Source: Mastigamoeba balamuthi
Taxonomy: Eukaryota > Evosea > Mastigamoebida > Mastigamoebidae
Direction of reading: 5' to 3'
NCBI GenBank assembly: GCA_902651635.1
Contig: CACRSC010000007.1
Location: forward strand, 204,014-268,013
DNA length: 64,000 nt
Within the stretch, counting starts at the first letter, position 1. Each line of letters begins with the position of its first letter. Both the position numbers and the translations under genes were made by a program. The notes under the pieces are model-generated. The model was given only the letters and a program-made list of their open reading frames with translations. It was not told the origin of the DNA and made no database searches. Below, in pieces: positions 1-9,146 of the stretch.

Positions 1-515
1 AGCGCACAGGGCACTCCGAAGCGCACGGCCTCCTGCTGGCCCCACTGGCACGCGCCGACCGGGTGGTCCTCCTGCCCCTCGGCCGCCGCTGGGACCTGTG
101 ACGCGGCCTGCGCGTGGCGGTGCGCCGCCCTTCGCGACGGTGCCGAGGCCGAGGCCGAGGCCGAGGACGCCGACGACGAGGGCGGCGTGTACGACTCGCC
201 CCCGGAGACGTCGTCGTCGGCCTCGTCCTCGAGACGCGCGTCAAACTCGGCGTCCTCGAAGTCGTCGCCGAACAGCGACCTGCGCGGCTTCTTGGCCGAC
301 CTGCAAGCGCGCTGCGGGCGGCCCGAGGCCGCTGCTGCTGGCGGCGTCTCCGCCGGCGGCGCTGCGGGCGGCCTCGCGCGCTTCTTTCCCTGCTCGCCAG
401 CGCTGGACGCCGGATTCGGTGCCTCGGCTGCGGGCAGGGCCACCACCAGCGGGGCGGGGCCCGGGGGCACTGAGGGAGCACCCTCGGCAGCGCCGACCGT
501 GGCCGTTGACTCCAT
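1..515 (-). CDS. 5' part of an unknown basic, disordered protein; runs off the left edge
   Basis: An open frame starts at an ATG whose complement lies at 513-515 and reads to the window edge without a stop (about 171 residues). The first 150 residues are low-complexity, rich in Ala, Pro and Ser, with basic clusters (GKKRARP, KKPRRS) that look like nuclear localisation signals and an acidic stretch (FGDDFEDAEFDARLEDEADDD). The last visible residues (VGACQWGQQEAVRFGVPCA) look more ordered and may begin a folded domain. Just upstream, at 612-626, is a perfect palindrome, GAAGATAATATCTTC, resembling the motif found near many starts here. I do not recognise the family; nuclear localisation is inference from the basic clusters. 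Confidence 0.5.
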   Translation of the reverse strand, partial: MESTATVGAAEGAPSVPPGPAPLVVALPAAEAPNPASSAGEQGKKRARPPAAPPAETPPAAAASGRPQRACRSAKKPRRSLFGDDFEDAEFDARLEDEADDDVSGGESYTPPSSSASSASASASAPSRRAAHRHAQAASQVPAAAEGQEDHPVGACQWGQQEAVRFGVPCA

Positions 516-611
516 TACGTGCACGGGGGTGCTTTTCTCACTGCGGCCGGCAATCCCGAGAGAAATCAACGAAAGATACTGTTTGTTGAGCCGCAGATTC
601 TTTCACCCGGC

Positions 612-626
612 GAAGATAATATCTTC
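612..626. promoter_or_regulatory. Palindromic GAAGATA-A-TATCTTC element
   Basis: A perfect 15-nt inverted repeat lies in the short gap between the stop of the hydrolase gene (628) and the start of the next minus-strand gene (515). It is the most symmetrical example of the AGATAT motif seen upstream of many starts here. A promoter role is inference from position and recurrence. Confidence 0.35.
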
Positions 627-627
627 T

Positions 628-1584
628 TTACTGCAGCGAGGACACGGCGACGGGCCCGTCGTGCAGCCACAGCCAGACGTTGGGCAGCCCCTGCGCCCGC
701 TGCGCGAAGAACGCCCTGACCTCCGCGTCGTCGTACCTCCGCGAGAAGTGCGTCAGCATCCACGTCGTCTGCGCAGGCGACGCCGCCAGCAGCCCCTCGA
801 GGTCCCCCCACGCGCAGTGGCCGCCGTCCTCGCCCGCCGCCGCCTCGGCGCCGCCGAGCCACGTGCACTCGACCACCACGACCCGCGGGAACGCGCCGGC
901 CCCGCCCAGCGCCTCGAGCGTGGCCCTGACGCCCGCGGGCCCCGTGTCGCCGAAGAACGTCAGAAGCGGCTCGGACTCGGTGTCGCTGACGTCCTCGCCG
1001 GCCGCGCGGCGCCGCGCGATCTCGCGGCCCGGCAGCCCGCGGAGCGCGGGCTTGAGGACGGCGCGCTCGTGGAGGACGGTGTAGGCGCAGCTGGGGACCG
1101 TGTGCGAGAGGTCGTGGGCCAGGACCCGCAGCGAGCCGAACCCCAGCGGCAGCTCGCGGCCCCCGCCGGCGCCCGCCAGCTGCACGCGCGCGAACCGCGA
1201 CGGGAGGCCCGTGGCGGCGCACATGTCGGGCTGCTCGGTGCAGTCGGCGGCGCAGGCCTGTCCGCGGAAGTACGCGCGCAGGGGCCCCAGGGCGCCGGCG
1301 GGCGCCAGCAGCGGGACGTCGCGCGGGACGCCGGTGAGGACGTCGGCGAGCGCGGCGCAGTGGTCCGAGTGCGTGTGCGTGAGGAGGACGGCGCGCGGGG
1401 TGCGGTACGTGTTGACGCCGGCGTCGAAGAGGACGTCGCGCAGGAGGCCGTCGCCGACGAACCCCGTGCGCATGGAGCCGCGCGAGAGGCCGCGGATGCT
1501 CCACGACGCCTGGCCGGGGGGCTGCCACGAGGCGCAGTCCTCGAGAAAGTGCGCCAGGGGCCGTCGGGGTGCCTTGCCTTCCAT
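628..1584 (-). CDS. Metallo-beta-lactamase-fold hydrolase, RNase Z-like
   Basis: Single exon of 318 residues, started at the first in-frame ATG (complement at 1582-1584). The metal-binding HTHSDH motif lies near residue 70, a GDTG motif near residue 220, and the C-terminal third carries ECTWLG and HFSRRY, the arrangement seen in RNase Z-type members of the superfamily. The family cleaves phosphodiester bonds using two zinc ions; the length matches the short RNase Z class. A tRNA 3'-processing role is possible, but related short hydrolases act on other substrates, so only the fold and metal chemistry are firm. No signal peptide or membrane segment is visible. It lies about 110 bp from the TTD14-like gene on the same strand. 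Confidence 0.75.
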   Translation of the reverse strand: MEGKAPRRPLAHFLEDCASWQPPGQASWSIRGLSRGSMRTGFVGDGLLRDVLFDAGVNTYRTPRAVLLTHTHSDHCAALADVLTGVPRDVPLLAPAGALGPLRAYFRGQACAADCTEQPDMCAATGLPSRFARVQLAGAGGGRELPLGFGSLRVLAHDLSHTVPSCAYTVLHERAVLKPALRGLPGREIARRRAAGEDVSDTESEPLLTFFGDTGPAGVRATLEALGGAGAFPRVVVVECTWLGGAEAAAGEDGGHCAWGDLEGLLAASPAQTTWMLTHFSRRYDDAEVRAFFAQRAQGLPNVWLWLHDGPVAVSSLQ

Positions 1585-1691
1585 CAACTTGGCGGTGGGC
1601 TCAATTTATTCTGTGCGGGTTTGGTAGCAACTGTGTATCTCTGTAGTGATTGCCCGCGGCCGGTAGGAAACTCACAATTGATGGTCTATTT

Positions 1692-2950
1692 CTACTGCGT
1701 AGAGTTCATCTGGCCGTGGCGCACGGCCGTCTGGTAGAGGGAGTAGTGCTCGATCTGCTGGGGGGAGAGCGTGCGGATGCACGCGTGCTCGAGCCACTCG
1801 GGGAGCTGGACGTGCTCCTTGGGCTCGGAGACCTCGACCTGCAGGATCATGAACTCCTCGCCCTGCAGGTCGTCGAGCTCGAACAGGTGCGACTCGTGGA
1901 TGAACGTCTTGCGGGCACGCGAGAACGGCTGGGCCTTGGGGTCCGTCCCCTCGGCCAGCAGCGTCGCGTACTCCCTGCTCGAGATCGACCGCTCCGTGAC
2001 GGCCCCAGACGCCTCCTTGCGCGAGTACGTGAGCTGCTTCCTGCTGCCGCAGACCTTCTTGCGCAGGCAGCTGTTCTCGGACATGTTGGAGCCGTGCAGG
2101 AACGTGTAGGTCATCACGGAGTCCTCCATGGGCAGGGTCGCGGGCGGCTGGAACTGCGCGCGGCGCACGAAGAACGCCTTGCGCGCAGCCATCGGCGTGA
2201 GGACGCCCAGGTGCCCGCAGATGGCGCTGATGACACGCTTGATCTTGCCCGCGAAGTTGGTCGAGTTGTCGACGACGATGAGGCGCGGGTGCGTCGACCA
2301 CGCGTTGAGCACGTTCCTGTCGACCGTGATCGCCTCGTCCAGCGTCTCCCTCCTGGCGCTGTTGCCCGACTGCTGGTAGTACTGCTCCGCTCCGATGGCG
2401 GCGCTCACCTAGAGAAGATGTCAGTGCAGTGTTCTTACAGTGAAGGGGAAGGCTCACCAGGTGAATGACAAAGTCGTAGCGGTTAACCATGAGGGCGGGT
2501 GCAGCGCTCAGCGAGCACCCGGGGATAGCGGCAGCGGAGATGGCAGGCCAGGCCTCTGCGGCGCAGTAGGCGGCGGCGTCTCCGGCGCCCCTGTCGCACA
2601 GCAGGACCGTGGGCCTGCCACTGGCCCGCGCAATGCGCTCGAAGCAGTCCTCGAGGTCGAGCTGGAGGCGCAGACGCTCGCTCTCCCACTTGCTCCTGTA
2701 CTCGACGCCGCTGGAGGCGGGGAACCCAGCGCCGCTGTTCGAGAGCAGCGTCGCTTGGGCCGCAACAACATCAGAGAAAAGACACACGGGTGTGCACTGT
2801 GCGCGAGGTCTTACAGATTTCAGGCTGCACGAAGACCTGGTGCCCCAGAGTGCGCAGGCGCTCCGAGACCTCGGCCAGCGCGGTCGTCTTACCGCCGCAA
2901 GGGCCGCCAGTGAGCACGATGCGAGTGAAAGAGGGCTCCTCGGACGCCAT
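1692..2950 (-). CDS. TTD14-like P-loop NTPase with CYTH-type C-terminal domain
   Basis: Three exons (2950..2815, 2753..2458, 2408..1692) give an intact protein of about 380 residues. The N-terminus has a Walker A, TGGPCGGKTT, near residue 15. Joining exon 1 to exon 2 gives QPEISTLLSNSGAGFP, as in the TTD14 family. The C-terminal half (YTFLHGSNMSENSCLRKK, RSISSREYATLL, KAQPFSRARKTFIHESHLFELD) matches the triphosphate-tunnel/CYTH-like part of these proteins. Fly TTD14 binds GTP and phosphatidylinositol 3-phosphate and promotes TRP-channel traffic; the role in a protist is unknown. Introns are 2754-2814 (61 nt) and 2409-2457 (49 nt). A GAAGATAG motif lies at about 2953-2960, immediately before the start. 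Confidence 0.75.
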
Positions 2951-3169
2951 GGGAAGATAGTACAGAGTGTGCACAGGAGAGAGAAAAAGTTGCGAGTGAT
3001 GACGCAATCGTGAGAGCGTGAGACGGCGAGATCCTCTTAATCGGGTAACATCAACGATGAGCCCAACGGCGAAAATCGGCGGTGTCGCTGAGATCTCAGC
3101 GAGCGGCAACGGTTGCGGTGGATGCACATTGTTGTTTTCGGGTTCGTTAGGCGGAACATCCGGAACTGG

Positions 3170-4007
3170 TCACTCGTTGTCGTCGTTGACCTTGACGCGG
3201 ATGTACGTCTTGCTCTCCTCCCCTGCCTTCTGACCCCCGTAGCGGATCGACGACACCTTGACAGGCTGCGCAGAGGCAACAGGCACGGCCGTGAGACACC
3301 GCAGAGGCACCGCGCCGGGCCGAGGGAAGGGTAGAAAATCGAACGAATTCGGCCGTGTCCATGATGCCCTGCACGATGCCCACGACGTACGACGCGCAGT
3401 TGGCAGCCTGCTCCCTCGGGACGAACCTGTTCACGACGACCGAGTCGTACGAGATCCAGTCTGGCGGTGCAGCCGTGTCAGTGGGACGCCCTGCAGTGAA
3501 AACTGGGCCACTCACACGTATCCTTGGTGCCCGTGGCCTGCTCCAGGGACTCGGCCTCCTTCCCGAACAGCGTCTTCCACACGACAGTCGAGATGAAGCG
3601 CTGCAGATGCGTCGCAGCGAGAGTGAGAGACGGCCCGAGCGGCGATTGAGCGGTGGGTGGGCTCACGAGAATCTCGACGAGGTCCGTGAAGCGCTGGAAC
3701 CTGCCGCTGCGGAACACGAGGAGCTCCAGGGTGCGCACGCCCACGCCGTAGCCCAGGTCCTGCATGCGCTGCTGGAAGTCGGACCCGCCCGAGGCCTTGG
3801 ACTGGCTGTGGTACTGCACAATCTCGGCGAAGAGGAAGCTGAACGCGCTGAGGCTCACCTGCAGCGGCGGCCTCTGTGAGGCGAGCGGGGTGGGGCGCCG
3901 GAGAGGGTGCGGACATCGGTACGGGCGCGCGGCAGGGGCCTGTCGATGATGTTGGCGCGCGGGGAGCGCGAGGACGCGAGGGGAGCTGTCGGCGCGGCTA
4001 ACGACAT
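3170..4007 (-). CDS. TRAPPC5: TRAPPC5 (Trs31), TRAPP complex subunit
   Basis: Five exons (4007..3915, 3858..3667, 3600..3516, 3460..3345, 3265..3170) join in frame to a protein of about 194 residues, close to human TRAPPC5 (188). Family landmarks are ARTDVSLSAFSFLFAEIVQ near the N-terminus, VVWKTLFGKEAESLEQA in the middle, YVPREQ-like VNRFVPREQAANCASYVVGI, and FPVKV near the C-terminus. TRAPPC5 is a core subunit of the TRAPP tethering complex, a Rab GEF on ER-to-Golgi and Golgi membranes. The last intron starts with GTTCGA, a less usual donor; the others start GTCCGC, GTGAGC and GTGAGT. It is divergent from SKP1, with 237 bp between starts, and has GAAGATA at about 4024 in its upstream region. 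Confidence 0.9.
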
Positions 4008-4244
4008 GGCTGTGTGGGTTTGAGAAGATACGGGCAAATCAGCAGATTGATGTTGGGAATCCAGAGATTTTATCGCAGTGCCTCCAAGCAGCAGTCAGGA
4101 GTGCACGGCGAGGACGAACTGGCGTGCAGACCGTTGATTTCGAACTGTATGGTTCAGAAATTTGGTTCATGACGTCCCGCGGCAGATTTTTATCAATTGA
4201 AAATCAGGGTTTCTGTTCACTCGGACTAAATTAGCTCTCTGCGA

Positions 4245-5255
4245 ATGGCCTCCCAGGTGGTCCAGCTCATCTCGCAGGACGACATCAAGGTACCCCCCTC
4301 GTCCCTCCCGCTCGCGGCGCGGCGCCTCCGGCCCGCCGTTGCGACGCGCGCCGTCCTTTTTTCAATTGGAGTTTCTGACTCAAAAAAATCAAAACCTCAC
4401 CCGCGCCAACACACGCACGCGCAGATCGAGGTCGCCCTCGAGGTGGCGAACATGTCCGAGACGATCAAGCACCTGATCGAGGGCACGCCGCCCACCACCC
4501 GCCGCCTCTGTGGGGTCGTCTGCAGCAGCCTGACTGTTTCTCTCCTCTTTTTTCTATGCTCTCTCTGTTTTGCTCTGCTGTGGACTCCGTGATGTGCGCG
4601 TGTGGGTGATGCGGGGGTTCTGGGACGTCTGTCCGCACAGACCTCAAGACGGACTCGGGGCTGCCGCCGGTGCCGCTGCCCAACATCACGGGGCGCGTGC
4701 TGCAGAAGGTGTTCGACTTTGCCAAGCACCACTACACGCAGGAGAAGGCCAACCAGAAGGTCGAGACCGAGTGGGACCTCGAGTACCTCAAGGGCGAGTG
4801 GCCCGCCCTGCAGGAGCTCCTCGTGGTACGCTCCTCCTCCACCTCTTCCTCCACCTCTCCCTGCCCTCTGTGTTGTTTCCTCCCGGGCGCCAGTGGTGGT
4901 CTGCCGGCTGGTGTGCGCGTCGTTGCCTCCCCTTCTGACGACGACGACGACTACGCGACGGCAGGCGGCGAACTACCTCGACATGAAGGTGCTGTTCGAC
5001 GCTGTGGTGAATGCGATCATCACGTTCTTCATCCACGGCAAGAACCCCGAGGAGATCAAGAAGGCCTTCGGTGGGACAAGACCTATCTCCCCCCTTACAA
5101 CGGACAAGACTCTTCTCATTCCTGACCGGACGGGGTGGGCTGCGGCGCACGCAGGCTTCAGGGACTTCACCGAGGAGGAGATCCAGGAGCTCAAGAAGAC
5201 GTACACATGGATCGACGAGGAGATCCCGGCAGACCCGAAGGACGAGAAGAAGTAG
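4245..5255 (+). CDS. SKP1: SKP1, adaptor of SCF ubiquitin ligases
   Basis: Five exons: 4245..4289, 4425..4482, 4641..4825, 4965..5070, 5155..5255. The product, about 164 residues, is family-typical in length. Landmarks are IKHLIEDLKTDSG followed by PPVPLPNI, HHYTQEKANQK, LLVAANYLDMKVLFD, GKNPEEIKKAFG and FRDFTEEEIQELKK. SKP1 bridges cullin-1 and F-box proteins through its BTB/POZ fold and C-terminal helices. The second intron (4483-4640) must start with GC, not GT: only the GAGG/GCACGC junction gives the conserved IEDL and keeps frame. The C-terminus is acidic and lysine-rich and lacks the usual WC-E-K ending. Start chosen at the only ATG giving the short N-terminal beta strand (VVQLISQDDIK). 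Confidence 0.92.
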
Positions 5256-5554
5256 AAGCCTCGCGAGGCCCCCCTCTCTTCTCTATCCCCTGCCCACGAC
5301 ACCCAGTAGCACGCCCGCGGCAGACTGTGCTCTTGATGTTGGCTGTCAGCCAACCACCCACAAGCCATAGTCACAACGCACCTTCCGACGGCAGAAACCC
5401 TGTTTCTCGGAGTTCGAATTCGCTCAGACTCAGTTGTCTGCTCTTTGTCGCTTGATGCTGGGCGTGGGCGCCGGGAAAGATATTTGCGGTTGATTTATAT
5501 GGGAATCCGTTGGTGGGATATTTCCGTCACACAATACTCGTTCGGTGCGGGTTG

Positions 5555-7855
5555 ATGGCGCGCCCTGCTCTGAAAGAGAAGTTCATCGTGCTCTTCGAGC
5601 AGATCCTGGCGGGCTCCGACGTCGTCTCCACGCCCTCTCTGTGGGACGATCTGCTCCTGCTCAAAGGCATTTCCCTCTCCTCTACCTGTCGTGCTCCCTG
5701 CTCTTTCTGACCTCACGAGATCCATGGACCATGCCGAACCCGAATCATCAGTGCACGCGGGCTGGCTCACAGACGCCGTGAAGCAGCAGGCGCAGCAGTC
5801 GATCGAGCAGGCGAGGTGGGCGCCCAAGGTCCTGGGGGCGTGCACCTCTCGCCTCGGCGCTCTCGACACGGACATGGACGCTCTGCGTGGCCTCCACGCG
5901 ATCGAAGTGCTCCCGGACAGCACGCCGCCCCCGGCTCCTCTAACAAGCGGCGCGCACAGATCGTGCAGGCCGTGCTCTGCGGGCTGCTGACCGCGTGCCC
6001 CCGCGCGGCACCGTTCGACGTTGTCGCTGCGTCTTGCGGAGGCCCCACGAGCACGGACACTCTTGTCCGCGACCTCCTCAGAGCGCTGCGAGCTGTCCTG
6101 GAGTGCCGCCCTGCTCCTCCGGCGAGGGCAGCCTCGTCTCCCGTCGTCGCCCCCGCCTCCCCCGTGGTTTCCCCTGCGTCCCCGGCAGCAGCGGGCTCTC
6201 CCGCGTCCCCTGTTTCGCCGCTGGGCGTCGAGAGGATCGTTGCAGCAAAGGACGCTGCCCTGCGCCTCATCCTGACGATCCTGACGGCGTCCGGCGAGGA
6301 CGTGCAGCGCAACGCGCTGGCGGACTACTTCTCCGTCGTCGACCTGGCCGGCGGGATCCTCGACGCCGCCGTCGACATGCACCGCACCCCGCCCTCGCAG
6401 ACGTCGGGCGCCGTCGCAGTGGTCGCCGCAGCGCTCGTGGCCTCACACCCGCGCTCGGCGATAGCGCAGCGCACGTCCATGAGGGCCGCCGTCGCGAGGG
6501 AGGACAGGAGGATGTCGACGTCCGTACTCGTCTGCACGAGCCTGAAGGAAGCGAACCTCCTGTGCCGCTCGCGTGCCGGCGGGCGCGGGTGGGGCATCTT
6601 CTCGCTCTTCGGAGGGGCCTCTTCCCCCCCGGCGTCGTCGCCCAACGCCATCCCCGACTCGCAGGCGGCCGGCGTGCTGCTGCTGCGGGCGCTGGGCGGG
6701 ACTGTTGCCGAGGGCGCCTGTGCAGCGCCTGCCGTGGAGGCGCTGTCTTTCGCGCTCGCCGCGTGCGACAAGGCTGCCAGCTCGGCTTCGTCTCTTGCAC
6801 TCGCACGGGCCGCCCTCGACGTCGCTTATGTCCTGCCGCTGTCTAACGTCCCCGCAGAGGATCTCTTCCTGTACACCAGGGTACCAGCCCCTCGTCGCTT
6901 GCCCCGTCTCACGCGGCTGCGAGTAGGACCAGAAGTCGGGGGTCCTATCCGGAGCAGCGGCTCCTGCAGGGAAAACGGTCGCCGGGGCTCTGCTGGACAT
7001 CACGTCGCAGTTCCTCAGGCGTGCCCACCAGACGGACGAGCTCGTGGGGCTGCGCGCTCGAGCCCTTGCCGTGCTGCGCCGTGTGATATCGGCGTCTCTT
7101 GCTTTCTCCCCTCCTACGTCGCCCAACTCGCCGAACAGCGGGGCCAGAGCCACGGCAGCCCCCCTCGCCGTTCCCTCATCGTGGGCGTCGGTGTGGGAGG
7201 GCATCATGCGGGCCGTGAAGCTGGCCGGAAAGGACGATGTGAGGCCCTCGGCCTCTCTGGCTGCCGCCGAGGCCGCCGAGACTCTCTGCACTGCTCTCGT
7301 TCTCGCGGACCGCATCGCTGGACCGGATGCGTGCGACCTCCTGTGGTACGAGCTGGCGAGGAACTCCGAGACCGTGCACCGGGTGTCGGCAAGGCTCGCA
7401 GGTGTGTCACCCAGCCACTTCGCTTGTGTGTAATCAGCCTGGTAGCCGGGATTGGGGGCGTGGACGACGGGGGGAACCTGAAGAGGACGGCCGCACTCCT
7501 GGATGCGTTCGCTACGCACGTGGCTTCCGCTGCTGTCGACAACGCGTTCACGCAGCTCGGGGCCCTGGAGCCGCAGGGATCGACTTCGCACGAGTTTGAC
7601 CAGGGCGAGCAGGCCGCCGCGCTGGCGTCGCTCACTGCCGACAAGGCACTCGACGCCGTCAGGAAGGCGAGGCGTTCGCTGTCGCTCGACCAGGCCGTCT
7701 CGCACATCTCCATCAGCGCCGTGACCGAGGCGATGCCCGGGAAGCCCAAGGACTCGCTCGAGGAGGGCGACAGGAGCGTTTCCGCAGCTGTCGCCTGCGT
7801 CGCAAGGCACGCACGCACGTTGCTATTCGGGCCGTCTGCGTTGCCACCACTGTAG
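5555..7855 (+). CDS. ARMH3: ARMH3 (C10orf76/UPF0668) family protein, Golgi PI4KB cofactor
   Basis: Exons 5555..5666, 5752..5906, 5948..6880, 6933..7401 and 7446..7855 join to 692 residues, against about 689 for human ARMH3. The start LKEKFIVLFEQILAGSD and WDDLLLLKV match the family N-terminus (LKEK, FWEELFLMKVN). Further matches are the helical segment around ALADYFSVVDLAGGILDA, the GFFS-like GWGIFSLFGG, and the C-terminal helices. In animals ARMH3 is a helical-repeat protein that recruits phosphatidylinositol 4-kinase beta to the Golgi. Intron 1 (5667-5751) has a GC donor; intron 2 (5907-5947) is only 41 nt. A GGAAAGATATTT motif lies about 70 bp before the start. The Ala/Ser/Pro-rich stretch near residues 150-180 is an unconserved linker. 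Confidence 0.82.
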
Positions 7856-8039
7856 GGCCCCAGTGGCCCTGTGCGCCTCGGGAGTGATGCGTGCGGCGGG
7901 GTGTGGCTTCTGCATCGAGAATTTGTACCAGGTTTGGCTGTTGACCTCAGACGAGCTCTGCACAACGGTCTTTTCTGCTCCGTCTGCCCTGATGCAAAGA
8001 CGAAACCCTGTTCTGAACGATACCGGTAGGTTTATAGCG

Positions 8040-8059
8040 CCTATGTACATAGGTATAAA
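8040..8059. promoter_or_regulatory. CCTATGTACATAGG palindrome followed by TATAAA
   Basis: A perfect 14-bp palindrome at 8040-8053 abuts TATAAA at 8054-8059, between the 3' ends of two convergent genes. No gene start follows it convincingly, so function is unclear. Confidence 0.2.
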
Positions 8060-8107
8060 GGCCCTCGCTCGCTCTTCTCTGGCTCTCCTCCTCCTCCTTG
8101 CTTGTCC

Positions 8108-8830
8108 TCAGGCCATAATGGACGGGCCCGTTGGGGAACTGGGGGCCGTGCCGCACGAATTGACCGCCTTGAACGCACTGCACGTGCACGATAATGCAAC
8201 GGAGCACGTCGAGGGACCCCGCAGCCACATCGCCGAGCACCCGTAGGCGGGCGCCTTGACAGGGACCGGCACCACGACGGTCGTTTGCTGCATCTCGCCG
8301 CCGCTGGGAGAGGCCGGACAAGATGTCTTGCTGCGGCACTGCCTCTTGACGATCGACCTGACAGGGCCTACCTGGTGCGAGAACTCCTCCACCACGCGGC
8401 TGATGAGGTCGTTCTGGTCTGGGGTTGGGCGGGGTGCGTGCCGCTGTGAGAAACGCGGTGCCCGAAATCTGGAAAACAGCAAATTGCGGTTTTATTCACT
8501 GCGGAGGAAAAAACGGAAGCTGGACTTACCTGTGTTAACACAGACGTGTTTGTAGCCGAACCGCCTGCAGAAGATCTTGAGGAAGCCGCTCTGCGTGCCG
8601 GCAAGCAGCTGCGACGCGTCCTCGCGCACAAAGGCGAAGCGCTGGCCCGAGACGACCATCTCGTGCAGCGCCCCCTGCACGACCAGCGCGTGCAGCGAGT
8701 CGCGCGTGTACTTCTTCGAGCGGTCGAGCGACGAGGACACCTGGTCCGGCAGCGGGTCCGACGGCCTGTGGCGCTCGCGCATAACGTAGTACTTCGCGCC
8801 GTTGGGCGACTGGACCACGAACTTCGTCAT
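8108..8830 (-). CDS. Unrecognised 203-residue protein
   Basis: Two exons, 8830..8530 and 8418..8108, separated by a 111-nt intron (GTAAGT donor, CCCCAG acceptor), join in phase to 203 residues plus stop. The start ATG gives MTKFVVQSPNGAKYY; the first 100 residues look folded, with strand-like stretches (ALHEMVVSGQRFAFVRED, FLKIFCRRFGYKHVCVNT). The second exon begins DQNDLISRVVEEFSHQ and then becomes Cys-, Ser- and Pro-rich (SKTSCPASPSGG, ALSCTCSAFKAV). No signal peptide or membrane segment is evident. I do not recognise the family. The C-terminal part has weaker coding character, so the 3' end may be misplaced. It is divergent from the RhoGEF gene. Confidence 0.55.
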
Positions 8831-9146
8831 TGCCTGTGTACTTCCTGTCTCCTGGAGTTTTTTCTTACTGAACCTCTGCTATAAAGGAACGCAGAGAGAT
8901 CTCAAACCGCCTGATTGAATCCTCCAGTTCCCAGATTGCCCTACAGCTCCGACCGCGCTCTTGCGCTCTCCCGGGAGAGCGCGCGGGCGAGCAGGGGTCG
9001 CACGGCAGCGAATGGACTCGGTGGGGGTACTGAAACTCGAACTCGCTCTGGGTGGAGATATCGCGGATTCGTGCACGATATTAAATCTCACCCACCTGTC
9101 TCTGCCCAACCACCTTTTCTCCCCAGCCACGCGACGTCCTGCACGA
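8831..9146. other. Divergent intergenic region
   Basis: About 316 bp between two divergent starts. It holds CTATAAAGG near 8878 and, just upstream of the RhoGEF, GGAGATATCGCGG and CACGATATT around 9053-9084, resembling the recurring AGATAT motif. No gene is seen. Confidence 0.4.

Noticed and set aside
187-1737. A 516-codon plus-strand open frame
   Set aside because: It overlaps two minus-strand genes, one with clear metallo-beta-lactamase motifs; its own product is Arg/Ala low-complexity.
7863-8246. A 127-codon plus-strand frame between two genes
   Set aside because: It overlaps the better-supported minus-strand two-exon gene and has no recognisable features.
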